A DNA stretch of 64,000 nucleotides from an uncultured Flavobacteriaceae bacterium (GTDB taxonomy: Bacteria; Bacteroidota; Bacteroidia; Flavobacteriales; Flavobacteriaceae). The stretch spans positions 62,001 through 126,000 of the forward strand of contig CANLWB010000002.1 in assembly GCA_947494695.1 (NCBI GenBank). Reading direction: 5' to 3'. Position numbers and translations under genes: made by a program. This document shows, piece after piece, positions 54,065 to 63,701 of this stretch. Numbering within the stretch: position 1 is the stretch's first letter; the number at the start of each line of letters is the position of its first letter. Below the pieces are notes generated by a model. It had not been told where the DNA came from, made no database searches, and saw nothing but the letters and a program-made list of their open reading frames with translations.

Positions 54065-55606
54065 ATGGCAAATCAAGACGATCAATTTAAGAAGGTTATT
54101 TCACATGCTAAGGAGTATGGATATGTGTTTCAAAGCAGTGAAATTTATGATGGATTAAGTGCAGTGTATGACTATGCACAAAACGGAGCGGAGTTAAAGA
54201 AAAACATTCGTGATTACTGGTGGAAAGCGATGGTGCAGATGCATGAAAACATTGTGGGTATTGATGCCGCAATTTTTATGCACCCTACAACCTGGAAAGC
54301 TTCTGGGCATGTCGATGCATTTAACGATCCTCTAATCGATAATAAAGACTCCAAAAAACGTTATCGTGCCGATGTTTTAATTGAAGACTATTGTGCTAAG
54401 ATTGAAGCTAAGATTGATAAGGAAGTGGCCAAAGCAGCTAAACGTTTTGGTGATGCTTTTAATAAAGAAGAATTTGTTGCAACCAATGGTCGTGTTTTAG
54501 GCTATCAGGAAAAAATAAAAACAACGCTTTCGCGTATGGCAAAATCTTTAGAAAATGAAGATTTAGCCGATGTAAAGGCACTTATAGAAGAGTTAGGTAT
54601 TGCAGATCCTTTAACGGGAAGTAAGAACTGGACCGATGTTAAACAGTTTAACCTTATGTTTGGTACCAAACTGGGGGCTTCGGCAGATTCCGCAATGGAT
54701 TTATACTTACGTCCGGAAACGGCACAAGGGATTTTTGTGAACTTCCTGAATGTTCAAAAAACAGGGCGTATGAAGATTCCGTTTGGAATCGCTCAAACTG
54801 GAAAGGCTTTTAGAAATGAAATTGTTGCCAGACAGTTTATCTTTAGAATGCGTGAGTTTGAACAAATGGAAATGCAATTTTTTATAAAGCCTGGAACTCA
54901 AAAGAAATGGTATGAGTATTGGAAAGAGACCCGATTAAAGTGGCATTTATCATTAGGTATGGGAGAAGATAATTACCGTTTCCACGATCACGAAAAGCTG
55001 GCACATTATGCCGATGCTGCTGCCGATATCGAATTTAAATTTCCATTCGGATTTAAAGAACTGGAAGGGATACATTCTCGTACGGATTTCGATTTGAAGG
55101 CGCATGAAGAACACTCCGGAAAGAAGATGCAGTATTTCGATCACGAAGAAAATGCAAGCTATACCCCGTACGTATTGGAAACATCTATTGGTTTAGATAG
55201 AATGTTTTTAGCTATATTCTCAAATTCCTTGCAAGAGGAAGCCTTAGAAAATGGAACTACGCGTACCGTTTTAAAATTACCAAGTGTATTGGCTCCTGTA
55301 AAAGCAGCAGTTTTACCATTGGTTAAAAAAGATGGTTTACCAGATGTAGCCCGTAAGATTGTAGAGGAATTAAAATGGGATTTCAACGTGATTTACGATG
55401 AAAAAGATGCTGTGGGAAGACGTTACAGAAGACAAGATGCAAATGGAACACCATTCTGTATTACAGTAGATCATGATACTTTAAAGGACAATATGGTCAC
55501 CATTAGGCATCGAGACACCATGGAACAACAACGTGTTAAAATTGATGCTTTGAGAGAGATCATTAAAGCGGAAGTCGATGTGCGTTCCTGGTTGATGAAG
55601 ATGTAG
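54065..55606 (+). CDS. glyS: Glycyl-tRNA synthetase, single-chain (alpha2) type
   Basis: 513 residues of the eukaryote-like homodimeric class II form, not the two-subunit bacterial form. Class II motif 2 is FRNEIVARQFIFRMREFEQM, motif 3 is VLETSIGLDRMFLAIF, and the C-terminal anticodon-binding domain starts near 410 (LAPVKAAVLPLVKK). It attaches glycine to tRNA-Gly. Its upstream -7 box leaves almost no leader. Confidence 0.95.
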   Translation: MANQDDQFKKVISHAKEYGYVFQSSEIYDGLSAVYDYAQNGAELKKNIRDYWWKAMVQMHENIVGIDAAIFMHPTTWKASGHVDAFNDPLIDNKDSKKRYRADVLIEDYCAKIEAKIDKEVAKAAKRFGDAFNKEEFVATNGRVLGYQEKIKTTLSRMAKSLENEDLADVKALIEELGIADPLTGSKNWTDVKQFNLMFGTKLGASADSAMDLYLRPETAQGIFVNFLNVQKTGRMKIPFGIAQTGKAFRNEIVARQFIFRMREFEQMEMQFFIKPGTQKKWYEYWKETRLKWHLSLGMGEDNYRFHDHEKLAHYADAAADIEFKFPFGFKELEGIHSRTDFDLKAHEEHSGKKMQYFDHEENASYTPYVLETSIGLDRMFLAIFSNSLQEEALENGTTRTVLKLPSVLAPVKAAVLPLVKKDGLPDVARKIVEELKWDFNVIYDEKDAVGRRYRRQDANGTPFCITVDHDTLKDNMVTIRHRDTMEQQRVKIDALREIIKAEVDVRSWLMKM

Positions 55607-55801
55607 AATTTCTTTGTATTACACGGGTTTCTAAGTGAACTTTAATCGATAAATAGCTTTTTATTCTTGGAAGATACAGTTTTGTCGTGCCTATAAAGGT
55701 TAAGCCTTAGTGGCAGGACATCTCGTAAGGAGGAAATCCCCATAGGTATTGTCTTAGGCTTTTTATTACTTCGACGAGTGCTGTTGAGAGTTTTTGCGAC
55801 T

Positions 55802-56272
55802 TTAAATTCGTATCTGCCTATCAATTTGTTGATCCAAAGAAATAATGGATTCCGTTCTTAAAACCCCAACAATATTTTGAATTTTACCATTTAGCAATTG
55901 CATGAGGTGCTGATTGTTATAGGCCAGCATTTTTATAAAAATATTCCAGTCGCCTGTGGTGTAGTGACACTCTAAGACTTCTGGGATTTTTTTCAGGGAT
56001 CTAATAACGTCTTCGGTATTTGCGGCTTTTTCGAGATATATACCAACAAAAGTCATGGTTGAATAACCTAAAACCTTAGGATCGATTATAAATTGAGATC
56101 CCGAAATAAGCTTCGATTTTTCCAGTTTTCGCAGGCGTTGGTGAATGGCGGCACCCGAAATTCCAACACTACGGGCAATCTCCAAAATAGGTGTTCTGGC
56201 ATCTTCAGTTAATGCGCGTAAAATTTTTTTATCGATACCATCAATTATTATAGGCTTGTTTTTGGACTTCAT
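55802..56272 (-). CDS. Lrp/AsnC-family transcriptional regulator
   Basis: 156 residues. N-terminal HTH (DKKILRALTEDARTPILEIA with recognition helix GAAIHQRLRKLE) and C-terminal RAM ligand-binding domain (CHYTTGDWNIFIKML). It lies next to saccharopine dehydrogenase, on the same strand and downstream, so it may sense lysine or a related amino acid; that is inference from position. Confidence 0.92.
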   Translation of the reverse strand: MKSKNKPIIIDGIDKKILRALTEDARTPILEIARSVGISGAAIHQRLRKLEKSKLISGSQFIIDPKVLGYSTMTFVGIYLEKAANTEDVIRSLKKIPEVLECHYTTGDWNIFIKMLAYNNQHLMQLLNGKIQNIVGVLRTESIISLDQQIDRQIRI

Positions 56273-56346
56273 TTGTTAAATCTTAGAAGGTAAAAATAGC
56301 GAATTGATTTCGAATTGAAATTAAAGTGTATTATCTAAATAACTTC

Positions 56347-56418
56347 TGGTGGTTGAGCGGAGTCGAAACCACATTAGCAAAATACGAGCAAAGTCGTTTC
56401 GACTTCACTCAACCACCA
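56347..56418. repeat. REP-like long inverted repeat
   Basis: The left arm TGGTGGTTGAGCGGAGTCG and the right arm CGACTTCACTCAACCACCA are complementary over about 23 positions with one mismatch and one wobble, around a 26-bp loop. The motif GGTTGAGCGGAGTCGAAAC is familiar as a dispersed repeat in Flavobacteriaceae genomes. It sits between saccharopine dehydrogenase and the Lrp gene. Confidence 0.75.
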
Positions 56419-56442
56419 AGTAAAATGGTATTATTTTAACGA

Positions 56443-57807
56443 CTAATTATTTAAAGGATTATATCCTAAATAAGGCACTTCCTTTTCCTGAAATGTCACA
56501 CCAAAGGTTTCCAATTCCTTTAAAATGGGTTCGTACACCTCTTTGGTAATTGGAATTTGCACCCCGGGAGTGGTTATTTTTTTGTTTAGAATTCCCAGAG
56601 TAGCCATAGCAACTGGTAGTCCTACGGTTTTAGCCATTGCAGTATATGTTTGATTTTCACCCAACACAACCATATTCGCATCAATTTGATATGTTTTACC
56701 ATGCTTTTCATAACCAAATTTATGATACATCACAATCATGTCTTTGTCGTTCTCATCAAGAGTCCAGCTATCGGTAAGTATTTTTTGAAGAATCTGTGCC
56801 GGTGTGGCTTTTTTAAGGCCTACTTTCTTATTGGGATTAAAGATATCCAGTTCAACCAATTTTTCCCATACAATATCATCTTGATCAATTTTAAGAGCAT
56901 GTCTTAGTTTTAATTCAACAGAATCGAAAGGACTGTACGTTAAAAAAGCATTAATAAAATCGCGATAACTCATATTTTCACTATCCTCAATAGTATAGCT
57001 ATCATCGGTCATTCCCAGAATTACAAAAATATTCCAGGCACGACTAAAGCCAACGCGTCTCATAGTACCTCTGTAAAGCGTCCGTACATTGTCTAATCCA
57101 TAAACACTTTGGTATTTTAAAGAATCTCTATTGGCGTAGGCTTCAAAGCGTCCGAAACCATCAATATCTAAAAACTCCGTACGTCGAAACAAACGGTGGT
57201 ATGGAATGTATTTGTAGGTACCCTCCTGTAAAAATTTGGCCGTTCCACCTTGCCCAGCTGTAACCACATTTCTGGGGTTCCAGGTAAACTTATAATTCCA
57301 TAAATTAGTATCGCTTTCAGGAGCTACCAGTCCACCGGTGAATGACTCAAATAAAATAATTTTTCCGTTGTTTTCACGAATACGGTCCAAAACCTGCATG
57401 GCACTCATATGATCAATACCAGGATCTACACCAATCTCGTTCATAAGAATTAATCCTTTTGCTTTGGCATCTGCATCTAGAGCCTGCATGTCTGGACTCA
57501 CGTAAGAGGCGGTTACCATATGCTTACCATGCTGTACACAATCTTTGGCAACTTCAATATGAAAACGAGCAGGTAGCATAGACACTACAATATCTGCATT
57601 TTTTATAGCATTGGTGCGTGACACCTTATCAAAAATATCCAGAGATATGGCCTTGGCATTTTCATGATGATTTACAAGCTTTTTAGCTGCGTTAAGGTTT
57701 AAATCGCAAACCGTAATAAAAAGGTGTTCAGCGGTGGATTTATTCAACAAATATTTTAGAAGGCTGGAAGCCGATTTTCCCGAACCAATGACTAAAATGT
57801 TTCGCAT
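56443..57807 (-). CDS. Saccharopine dehydrogenase family protein
   Basis: 454 residues. The N-terminal Rossmann motif VIGSGKSASSLLKYL binds NAD(P). NEIGVDPGIDHMSAMQ and ESFTGGLVAPESD are conserved in saccharopine reductase/dehydrogenase enzymes of lysine metabolism. Length suits the saccharopine-type class. Downstream lies an Lrp-family regulator. Substrate direction cannot be told from the sequence. Confidence 0.88.
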   Translation of the reverse strand: MRNILVIGSGKSASSLLKYLLNKSTAEHLFITVCDLNLNAAKKLVNHHENAKAISLDIFDKVSRTNAIKNADIVVSMLPARFHIEVAKDCVQHGKHMVTASYVSPDMQALDADAKAKGLILMNEIGVDPGIDHMSAMQVLDRIRENNGKIILFESFTGGLVAPESDTNLWNYKFTWNPRNVVTAGQGGTAKFLQEGTYKYIPYHRLFRRTEFLDIDGFGRFEAYANRDSLKYQSVYGLDNVRTLYRGTMRRVGFSRAWNIFVILGMTDDSYTIEDSENMSYRDFINAFLTYSPFDSVELKLRHALKIDQDDIVWEKLVELDIFNPNKKVGLKKATPAQILQKILTDSWTLDENDKDMIVMYHKFGYEKHGKTYQIDANMVVLGENQTYTAMAKTVGLPVAMATLGILNKKITTPGVQIPITKEVYEPILKELETFGVTFQEKEVPYLGYNPLNN

Positions 57808-57887
57808 AATAAGAATAGTTAACTAGTTTTGTGAAAACGAATTTAATAAATACGGTAGGTTTTAATAGCCTGACCAACCTATATGTT

Positions 57888-58286
57888 ATGAACAAAAAAA
57901 TATTAGTTACGGCTTCAATTTTAGGATTATTGGCTGTCGTTTTTGGGGCATTTGGGGCGCACGCATTGAAAGAATTAATCACAGTTAACGCACAGCAAAC
58001 TTTTGAAACTGGTGTAAGGTACCAGATGTACCACGCTATTTTACTACTATTTATAGGAAGTACCTCACATATAAAGCAAAAAACAAAAAAGATGTTACTT
58101 GGGGTAATCGTTTTGGGAATTGTTTTATTCTCCGGATCAATTTACGGATTGGCAACAAATTTGTTAACAACTTTTGATTTTAGAACCATTGGTTTTGTGA
58201 CTCCAGTAGGTGGATTACTGCTTATTTCGGCTTGGGGATTGCTCATTGCGAATTTTTTAAAGATTAAGCCTAAAAACGGAGTTTAA
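57888..58286 (+). CDS. DUF423 membrane protein
   Basis: 132 residues and four membrane spans. The family signature is FGAFGAHALKE near residue 24, with ETGVRYQMYHAILLL following. I use the ATG at 57888; the longer frame from 57831 overlaps the upstream divergent promoter area and lacks similarity. Function unknown across the family. Confidence 0.9.
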   Translation: MNKKILVTASILGLLAVVFGAFGAHALKELITVNAQQTFETGVRYQMYHAILLLFIGSTSHIKQKTKKMLLGVIVLGIVLFSGSIYGLATNLLTTFDFRTIGFVTPVGGLLLISAWGLLIANFLKIKPKNGV

Positions 58287-58312
58287 TAATAAACAGATTG
58301 AAATAATTGTCT

Positions 58313-58320
58313 TAATTTTG
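58313..58320 (+). promoter_or_regulatory. -7 box for PEP carboxykinase
   Basis: TAATTTTG matches TAnnTTTG and lies 26 bp before the start codon at 58347. The -33 position is not clear. Confidence 0.5.
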
Positions 58321-58346
58321 CACAATAAATAATTTTATTGCAAACT

Positions 58347-59963
58347 ATGGTAAACTATAATCAAGTTACGAAAACGATTTCGTTGGATACCTATGGAATT
58401 AAAAATGCTAATGTAAGGTATCAACTTTCACCAGATGAACTTCATAAGATTACTATCGAAAAAGAGTTGGGGCAGGAAGCTTCATCCGGAGCCTTAGCGG
58501 TTAATACGGGTGAATTTACAGGCCGATCTCCACAGGATCGGTTTATTGTTAAAGACGATATTACCCGCGATCTTATTTGGTGGGGAGATATCAATATTCC
58601 GTTTGATCCTGGTAAATTTGATGCTTTATACAATAAAGTCGTGGATTATTTGTCGGGTAAAGAGGTATTTGTAAGAGACAGTTATGCCTGCGCAGATAAA
58701 GATTATAGATTAAATATACGTGTTATAAATGAATACCCATGGAGCAATCAATTTGCTTATAACATGTTTTTAAGACCAACAGAAGATGAGTTAAAAGACT
58801 TCGATCCGGAATGGACCGTAGTAAATGCTCCTGGTTTTATGGCGAATCCCGAAGTAGATGGGACAAGACAACACAATTTTGCCATCTTAAACTTTTCTAA
58901 GAAAATTGCATTAATAGGAGGGACAGGATATACTGGAGAGATTAAAAAAGGTATATTCTCAGCACTTAATTTTATACTTCCAGTCTTTAAAAGTACCCTC
59001 CCCATGCATTGTAGTGCTAATGTTGGTAAAGAAGGTGATACGGCTATTTTCTTTGGACTTTCAGGTACCGGTAAAACAACACTTTCAACAGACCCTAATA
59101 GAAGTCTAATTGGTGATGATGAACACGGTTGGACTAATGAGAATTCGGTATTTAATTTTGAAGGAGGATGCTATGCAAAAGTTATCAACCTATCCAGAGA
59201 TAAAGAACCAGAGATTTTTGATGCCATTAAAAAAGGAGCCATTCTTGAAAATGTTATATTGGATGATAAAGGGCAGGTAGATTTTGGAAATACAAGTATT
59301 ACTCAAAATACAAGAGTTAGTTACCCCATAGAGCATATCGAAAATATTCAGATACCATCTACTGGAAAGAATACTAAAAACATTTTTTTCTTAACAGCAG
59401 ATGCTTTTGGAGTGCTGCCTCCAATATCTAAACTAACACCAAGCCAGGCTGCATATCACTTTATTTCAGGATATACTGCGAAAGTAGCGGGAACAGAAGC
59501 CGGAGTTGTAGAACCGCAACCATCATTTTCGGCTTGTTTTGGAGCGCCTTTTATGCCACTACATCCTGCTAAATATGCAGAAATGCTAAGTAAGAAGATG
59601 AAGGAGTCTGGTGTTAATGTATGGTTGGTAAATACGGGTTGGACCGGCGGACCATATGGTGTTGGTAAACGTATGGAATTAAAATATACCCGTGCAATGA
59701 TTAACGCTGTTTTAAATGGCGATTTAGGATTATACAATTACGACGATTATCATATACACTCAGTGTTTGGAGTGGCACAACCTAGAGCGTGCCCTGGTGT
59801 TCCAACGAGGGTTTTAAGTCCGAGAGCCACATGGAACGACGACGAAGGTTACTATACAACAGCCTTTAAATTAACCAATGCATTTCGTGAGAATTTTAAA
59901 AAGTTCGAATCGTATTGCAATGAGGAGATTAGACGAGGAGGTCCTCAACGTTATGCTTTTTAA
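58347..59963 (+). CDS. pckA: Phosphoenolpyruvate carboxykinase (ATP)
   Basis: 538 residues. It converts oxaloacetate and ATP to PEP, CO2 and ADP in gluconeogenesis. Kinase-1 motif GLSGTGKTTLS near 241-251, kinase-2 LIGDDEHGW near 257, and substrate site motif FTGRSPQDRF near 53. I use ATG 58347; a TTG 9 bp upstream is in frame. It ends with a strong terminator. Confidence 0.96.
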   Translation: MVNYNQVTKTISLDTYGIKNANVRYQLSPDELHKITIEKELGQEASSGALAVNTGEFTGRSPQDRFIVKDDITRDLIWWGDINIPFDPGKFDALYNKVVDYLSGKEVFVRDSYACADKDYRLNIRVINEYPWSNQFAYNMFLRPTEDELKDFDPEWTVVNAPGFMANPEVDGTRQHNFAILNFSKKIALIGGTGYTGEIKKGIFSALNFILPVFKSTLPMHCSANVGKEGDTAIFFGLSGTGKTTLSTDPNRSLIGDDEHGWTNENSVFNFEGGCYAKVINLSRDKEPEIFDAIKKGAILENVILDDKGQVDFGNTSITQNTRVSYPIEHIENIQIPSTGKNTKNIFFLTADAFGVLPPISKLTPSQAAYHFISGYTAKVAGTEAGVVEPQPSFSACFGAPFMPLHPAKYAEMLSKKMKESGVNVWLVNTGWTGGPYGVGKRMELKYTRAMINAVLNGDLGLYNYDDYHIHSVFGVAQPRACPGVPTRVLSPRATWNDDEGYYTTAFKLTNAFRENFKKFESYCNEEIRRGGPQRYAF

Positions 59964-59985
59964 GCAAAGCGAGGTTAATTAAAAT

Positions 59986-60020
59986 AAAAAAGGATGATTT
60001 TAAAAAAATCATCCTTTTTT
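59986..60020. terminator. Bidirectional terminator after pckA
   Basis: Stem GGATGATTT/AAATCATCC with A-rich loop, flanked by six A and six T. It may serve pckA and the convergent hemD gene. Confidence 0.85.
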
Positions 60021-60086
60021 ATTGTTTTGTATTGAAGTGGTTTAAACTGTTTTGATTCAAATATAAAACGTTAAACCATTTAGAGT

Positions 60087-60836
60087 TTATTTTCCTTTAT
60101 TGACTTTGTCAATGTATTTCTGCAAAGCCATAGTCATTGATGGCGTCTCTGGTGTTGGAGCAGAGATATCTACTCGTAAACCTTTTGCCTCTACTGCTTT
60201 TATGGTCGTGTTACCGAAAACAGCGATGCGCGTGTCGTTTTGTTTAAAATCTGGGAAATTCTGGAATAAGGATTCGATTCCAGAAGGGCTAAAGAACACT
60301 AAAATATCGTAATAAACATCGGCGAGATCAGATAGGTCACTAACCACTGTTTTATAGAAGGTAGCTTGTTTCCAATCAACACCTAATGCATCTAAAGTAG
60401 CCGGAACGGCTGGCTTTACTTTATCGGTGTTAGGTAATAAGAATGTTTCATCTTTGTACTTTTTAATTAATGGGGACAATTCGGCAAACGTACGTTTACC
60501 TACATAAATTTTACGTTTTCTATAGACCACGTATTTTTGGAGGTAAAAAGCAACAGCTTCAGACTGACAAAAATACTTCATCGTGTCTGGAACTTTAAAA
60601 CGCATGTCTTCTGCGATTCTAAAAAAGTGATCCACAGCATTTCTACTGGTAAGAATGATAGCCGTATAGTTATTTAAATCAACCTTTTGTTGTCTAATCT
60701 CTTTAGCAGAGACACCTTCAACGTGAATAAAAGGTCTGAAATCTATTTTTACCTTTTGTTTCTCTTGTAAATCAAAGTAGGGTGAGTTCTCTATTTTAGG
60801 TTCTGGTTGAGATACTAAAATTGTTTTTACTTTCAT
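60087..60836 (-). CDS. hemD: Uroporphyrinogen-III synthase
   Basis: 249 residues of the HemD fold: LVSQPEPKIENSPYFD at the start, TAIILTSRNAVDHFF (first domain end), and FFSPSGIESLFQNFP in the second domain, followed by VFGNTTIKAVEAKGL. It cyclises hydroxymethylbilane in haem synthesis. It lies 25 bp after the DUF4271 gene on the same strand; this pair is common in flavobacteria. Confidence 0.88.
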   Translation of the reverse strand: MKVKTILVSQPEPKIENSPYFDLQEKQKVKIDFRPFIHVEGVSAKEIRQQKVDLNNYTAIILTSRNAVDHFFRIAEDMRFKVPDTMKYFCQSEAVAFYLQKYVVYRKRKIYVGKRTFAELSPLIKKYKDETFLLPNTDKVKPAVPATLDALGVDWKQATFYKTVVSDLSDLADVYYDILVFFSPSGIESLFQNFPDFKQNDTRIAVFGNTTIKAVEAKGLRVDISAPTPETPSMTMALQKYIDKVNKGK

Positions 60837-60861
60837 ACTTGTAAGTAGTTTGTTCTTCTAA

Positions 60862-61509
60862 TTAGTTGGCAAAAAACACCTTATATAAAACAATGTAAGG
60901 CGAGATTTCGAGTGCGCAAAGATACAAAATAAAATAAAAATAATTGTATTTTATTAAACTTTGATGCGCCTTAAAAGAAGTTATAAGCCCAATAATATTA
61001 ACAATTGCCAATAATAGGACCGAAATGTAAATAATAGGTAAAGTTGGCTTAAAACTAAATAGAAGAAGTGCGTTTATGGGAAGTAATAAAATACCCAAAT
61101 AGTTTTTGTAGCTTATTTTTTGGAAAAGGTAGTCATCTATTAAACTATCTATTTCAAAAACACTTCCTATAAGTCTCTCAATAAGTACTTTGATTAAAAT
61201 TAAAACAGCTATGCTAAATGCGATTTTAAACATCTCATCTAAGGAGAGTAGTTCTCCTCCCGTTGCATATTTATGGATAATGAAAATGAAAACGGATAGT
61301 GAAATAACTAAATTACTAAATAATAAGGCGTCGAATTTATCGAAGAACTTTTGTTCTCTGGAATAGATCTTTAAATATTTAGAGTTCCCCACAACAAATA
61401 CAAAGTCATCAAAACGCTTTGGAGACGTCAGTTTTGCAATGGCAACAATAATGAATCCAATAGTTAGTAAGATTGTATACAGATCATTTGAAATAATATC
61501 CCGAAGCAT
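60862..61509 (-). CDS. DUF4271 membrane protein
   Basis: 215 residues with six or seven hydrophobic spans. The pattern YLKIYSREQKFFDKFDALLF and its position directly before hemD fit the DUF4271 family of Bacteroidota. Function unknown; synteny suggests a link with haem synthesis or the envelope. Confidence 0.8.
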   Translation of the reverse strand: MLRDIISNDLYTILLTIGFIIVAIAKLTSPKRFDDFVFVVGNSKYLKIYSREQKFFDKFDALLFSNLVISLSVFIFIIHKYATGGELLSLDEMFKIAFSIAVLILIKVLIERLIGSVFEIDSLIDDYLFQKISYKNYLGILLLPINALLLFSFKPTLPIIYISVLLLAIVNIIGLITSFKAHQSLIKYNYFYFILYLCALEISPYIVLYKVFFAN

Positions 61510-61586
61510 GCCATAAAATTATTATAATTATTAACATGACTTATAATTATTAAGTAATATTTAAAAAAAATAAACGGTTATTACCG

Positions 61587-61594
61587 TACATTTG
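61587..61594 (+). promoter_or_regulatory. -7 box for the glycosyltransferase-dihydroorotase operon
   Basis: A perfect TACATTTG 32 bp before the start codon at 61627. No TTTG at the expected -33 position. Confidence 0.55.
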
Positions 61595-61626
61595 CTAAAA
61601 TTAAAAAGAGTCAATTTAGTTAAAGA

Positions 61627-62349
61627 ATGACGGATACGATAGTTATCATTCCTACTTATAACGAGATAGAGAACGTCGAAGCCATTATACGAGCGACTTT
61701 TTTGGAGTCGGACGATATACATATCCTTATTGTAGATGATAGTTCGCCTGATGGAACCGCGGCAAAGGTGAAAGCGCTTCAGGAGCGTTATCCAAACAGG
61801 TTATTTCTTGAAATACGAAAGGAAAAATCGGGATTAGGGCGAGCGTATATTCATGGTTTTAAATGGTGTTTGGAAAGGACGTATCAATATATTTTTGAAA
61901 TGGACGCGGATTTCTCTCATAATCCAAAGGATCTTAAAAGACTTTACAAAGCCTGTCATATTAAGGGAGCCGATCTAGCTATTGGGTCGAGATATAAAAC
62001 CGGGGTTAATGTTGTGAACTGGCCCATGTCGCGTGTTCTTATTTCCTATTTTGCATCCAAATATGTACGTATTATTACCGGAATGAAAATTCACGATACT
62101 ACGGCTGGGTATGTATGTTACAAAAGACAAGTATTGGAAACCATAGGCTTAGACTCTATTAAGTTTATTGGCTATGCATTTCAAATAGAAATGAAATTTA
62201 AGGCTTACTTAAAGAAGTTTATAATTACTGAAGTGCCGGTCATTTTTACCGATAGAACGGAAGGTGAATCAAAATTAAGTTCATCTATTATAACCGAGGC
62301 CATTTTTGGAGTGATTACAATGAAAATTAAAAGCTTTTTTAAAAAATAA
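61627..62349 (+). CDS. Dolichyl/polyprenol-phosphate mannosyltransferase-type GT2 enzyme
   Basis: 240 residues, family 2 glycosyltransferase of the DPM1 type. IIPTYNEIENVEAI opens the nucleotide-sugar fold, LIVDDSSPDGTA follows, and the metal site is FEMDADFSHNP. No C-terminal membrane anchor, as in DPM1-like short forms. It probably moves a sugar from a nucleotide donor to a polyprenyl phosphate. It is 5 bp before the dihydroorotase gene. Confidence 0.9.
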   Translation: MTDTIVIIPTYNEIENVEAIIRATFLESDDIHILIVDDSSPDGTAAKVKALQERYPNRLFLEIRKEKSGLGRAYIHGFKWCLERTYQYIFEMDADFSHNPKDLKRLYKACHIKGADLAIGSRYKTGVNVVNWPMSRVLISYFASKYVRIITGMKIHDTTAGYVCYKRQVLETIGLDSIKFIGYAFQIEMKFKAYLKKFIITEVPVIFTDRTEGESKLSSSIITEAIFGVITMKIKSFFKK

Positions 62350-62354
62350 AATAT

Positions 62355-63701
62355 ATGGAATCAAGGTCAATTCTTATAAAGAATGCGAATATTGTTAATG
62401 AAGGTGCTATTGTTAAGGGCGATGTGTTAATTGAAGGGGAGTATATAAAAAAGATAGACGATTCCATAAATGTTGAATCCAATAATATACTTGTTGTAGA
62501 TGCTAAGGGAAAGTATTTATTACCTGGAGCGATTGATGATCAGGTTCATTTTAGAGAACCAGGACTAACTCATAAAGGTAATATAGAGACCGAATCGCGA
62601 GCCGCAATCGCAGGAGGTATTACGTCGTTTATTGAAATGCCGAATACGAACCCACAAACCACAACGATAGAAAAATTAGAACAGAAGTTCGATATAGCTT
62701 CAAAAACATCCTTTGCTAATTATTCGTTTATGTTTGGTGGAACCAACGACAATTTGGATGAAATTTTAAAACTTGATGTAAATCAAGCGGCCGGGTTAAA
62801 GCTGTTTTTAGGATCTTCTACAGGAAATATGTTGGTCGATGATTTAGATGTGCTTGAGAAGATTTTTAAAAGTACGAAGATGGTGATTTCTGTTCATTGC
62901 GAGGATGAAGGCACTATTAGACGTAATTTTCAAAAGCACGTTGAAGCCTATGGAGACGATATTCCTATTAAAAATCACCCCATTATAAGGAGTGAGGAAG
63001 CTTGTTACATCTCCTCTTCAAGAGCTATTGAGTTGGCGAAAAAAACGGGTGCACGATTGCATGTGTTTCACCTATCAACTGGAAAAGAAACGCATTTATT
63101 CGACAATAGTATTCCGTTAAAAGATAAAAAAATTACAGCCGAAGTTTGTACACATCACCTTTGGTTTAGCGATGAGGACTACGATAAAAAAGGAACATTT
63201 ATTAAATGGAATCCGGCCGTAAAAACCGCAGATGACAGAGAGCAACTCTGGGACGCATTGTTGGATGACAGGATTGATGTTTTGGCGACCGATCATGCAC
63301 CACATACTTTAGAGGAGAAGAAGAACGTTTATACTAAAGCACCTTCTGGTGGCCCTTTGGTGCAGCATGCGCTACCGGCTATGCTAGAAATGTACCATAG
63401 AGGAAAAATTTCTTTAGAAAAAGTGGTAGAGAAAATGTCTCATAACCCGGCAATTTTATTCCAGATTGCAAGAAGAGGGTACATTAAAGAGGGCTTTTTT
63501 GCCGATTTGGTACTTGTGGATTTGGATAGTCCATGGACTGTAGAAAAAGATAATATTTTATATAAATGCGGTTGGTCTCCTTTTGAAGGAACAACCTTTA
63601 AATCTAAGGTGACTCATACCATTTTAAATGGTAGTTTGGTATACGAAAATTCTAAATTTAGTGAAGCAAAAGCAGGTAAACGATTAACTTTTAACAGATG
63701 A
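62355..63701 (+). CDS. pyrC: Dihydroorotase, class I-like amidohydrolase
   Basis: 448 residues. Metal-binding DQVHFREPGLTHKG near 61-74, an Asn/Thr substrate motif MPNTNP, His residues in SVHCEDEG, and the catalytic region ATDHAPHT near 313-320. It cyclises carbamoyl aspartate in pyrimidine synthesis. Its stop overlaps the start of the following lipoprotein gene (ATGA). The symbol is by activity; no other pyr gene is in view. Confidence 0.9.
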   Translation: MESRSILIKNANIVNEGAIVKGDVLIEGEYIKKIDDSINVESNNILVVDAKGKYLLPGAIDDQVHFREPGLTHKGNIETESRAAIAGGITSFIEMPNTNPQTTTIEKLEQKFDIASKTSFANYSFMFGGTNDNLDEILKLDVNQAAGLKLFLGSSTGNMLVDDLDVLEKIFKSTKMVISVHCEDEGTIRRNFQKHVEAYGDDIPIKNHPIIRSEEACYISSSRAIELAKKTGARLHVFHLSTGKETHLFDNSIPLKDKKITAEVCTHHLWFSDEDYDKKGTFIKWNPAVKTADDREQLWDALLDDRIDVLATDHAPHTLEEKKNVYTKAPSGGPLVQHALPAMLEMYHRGKISLEKVVEKMSHNPAILFQIARRGYIKEGFFADLVLVDLDSPWTVEKDNILYKCGWSPFEGTTFKSKVTHTILNGSLVYENSKFSEAKAGKRLTFNR

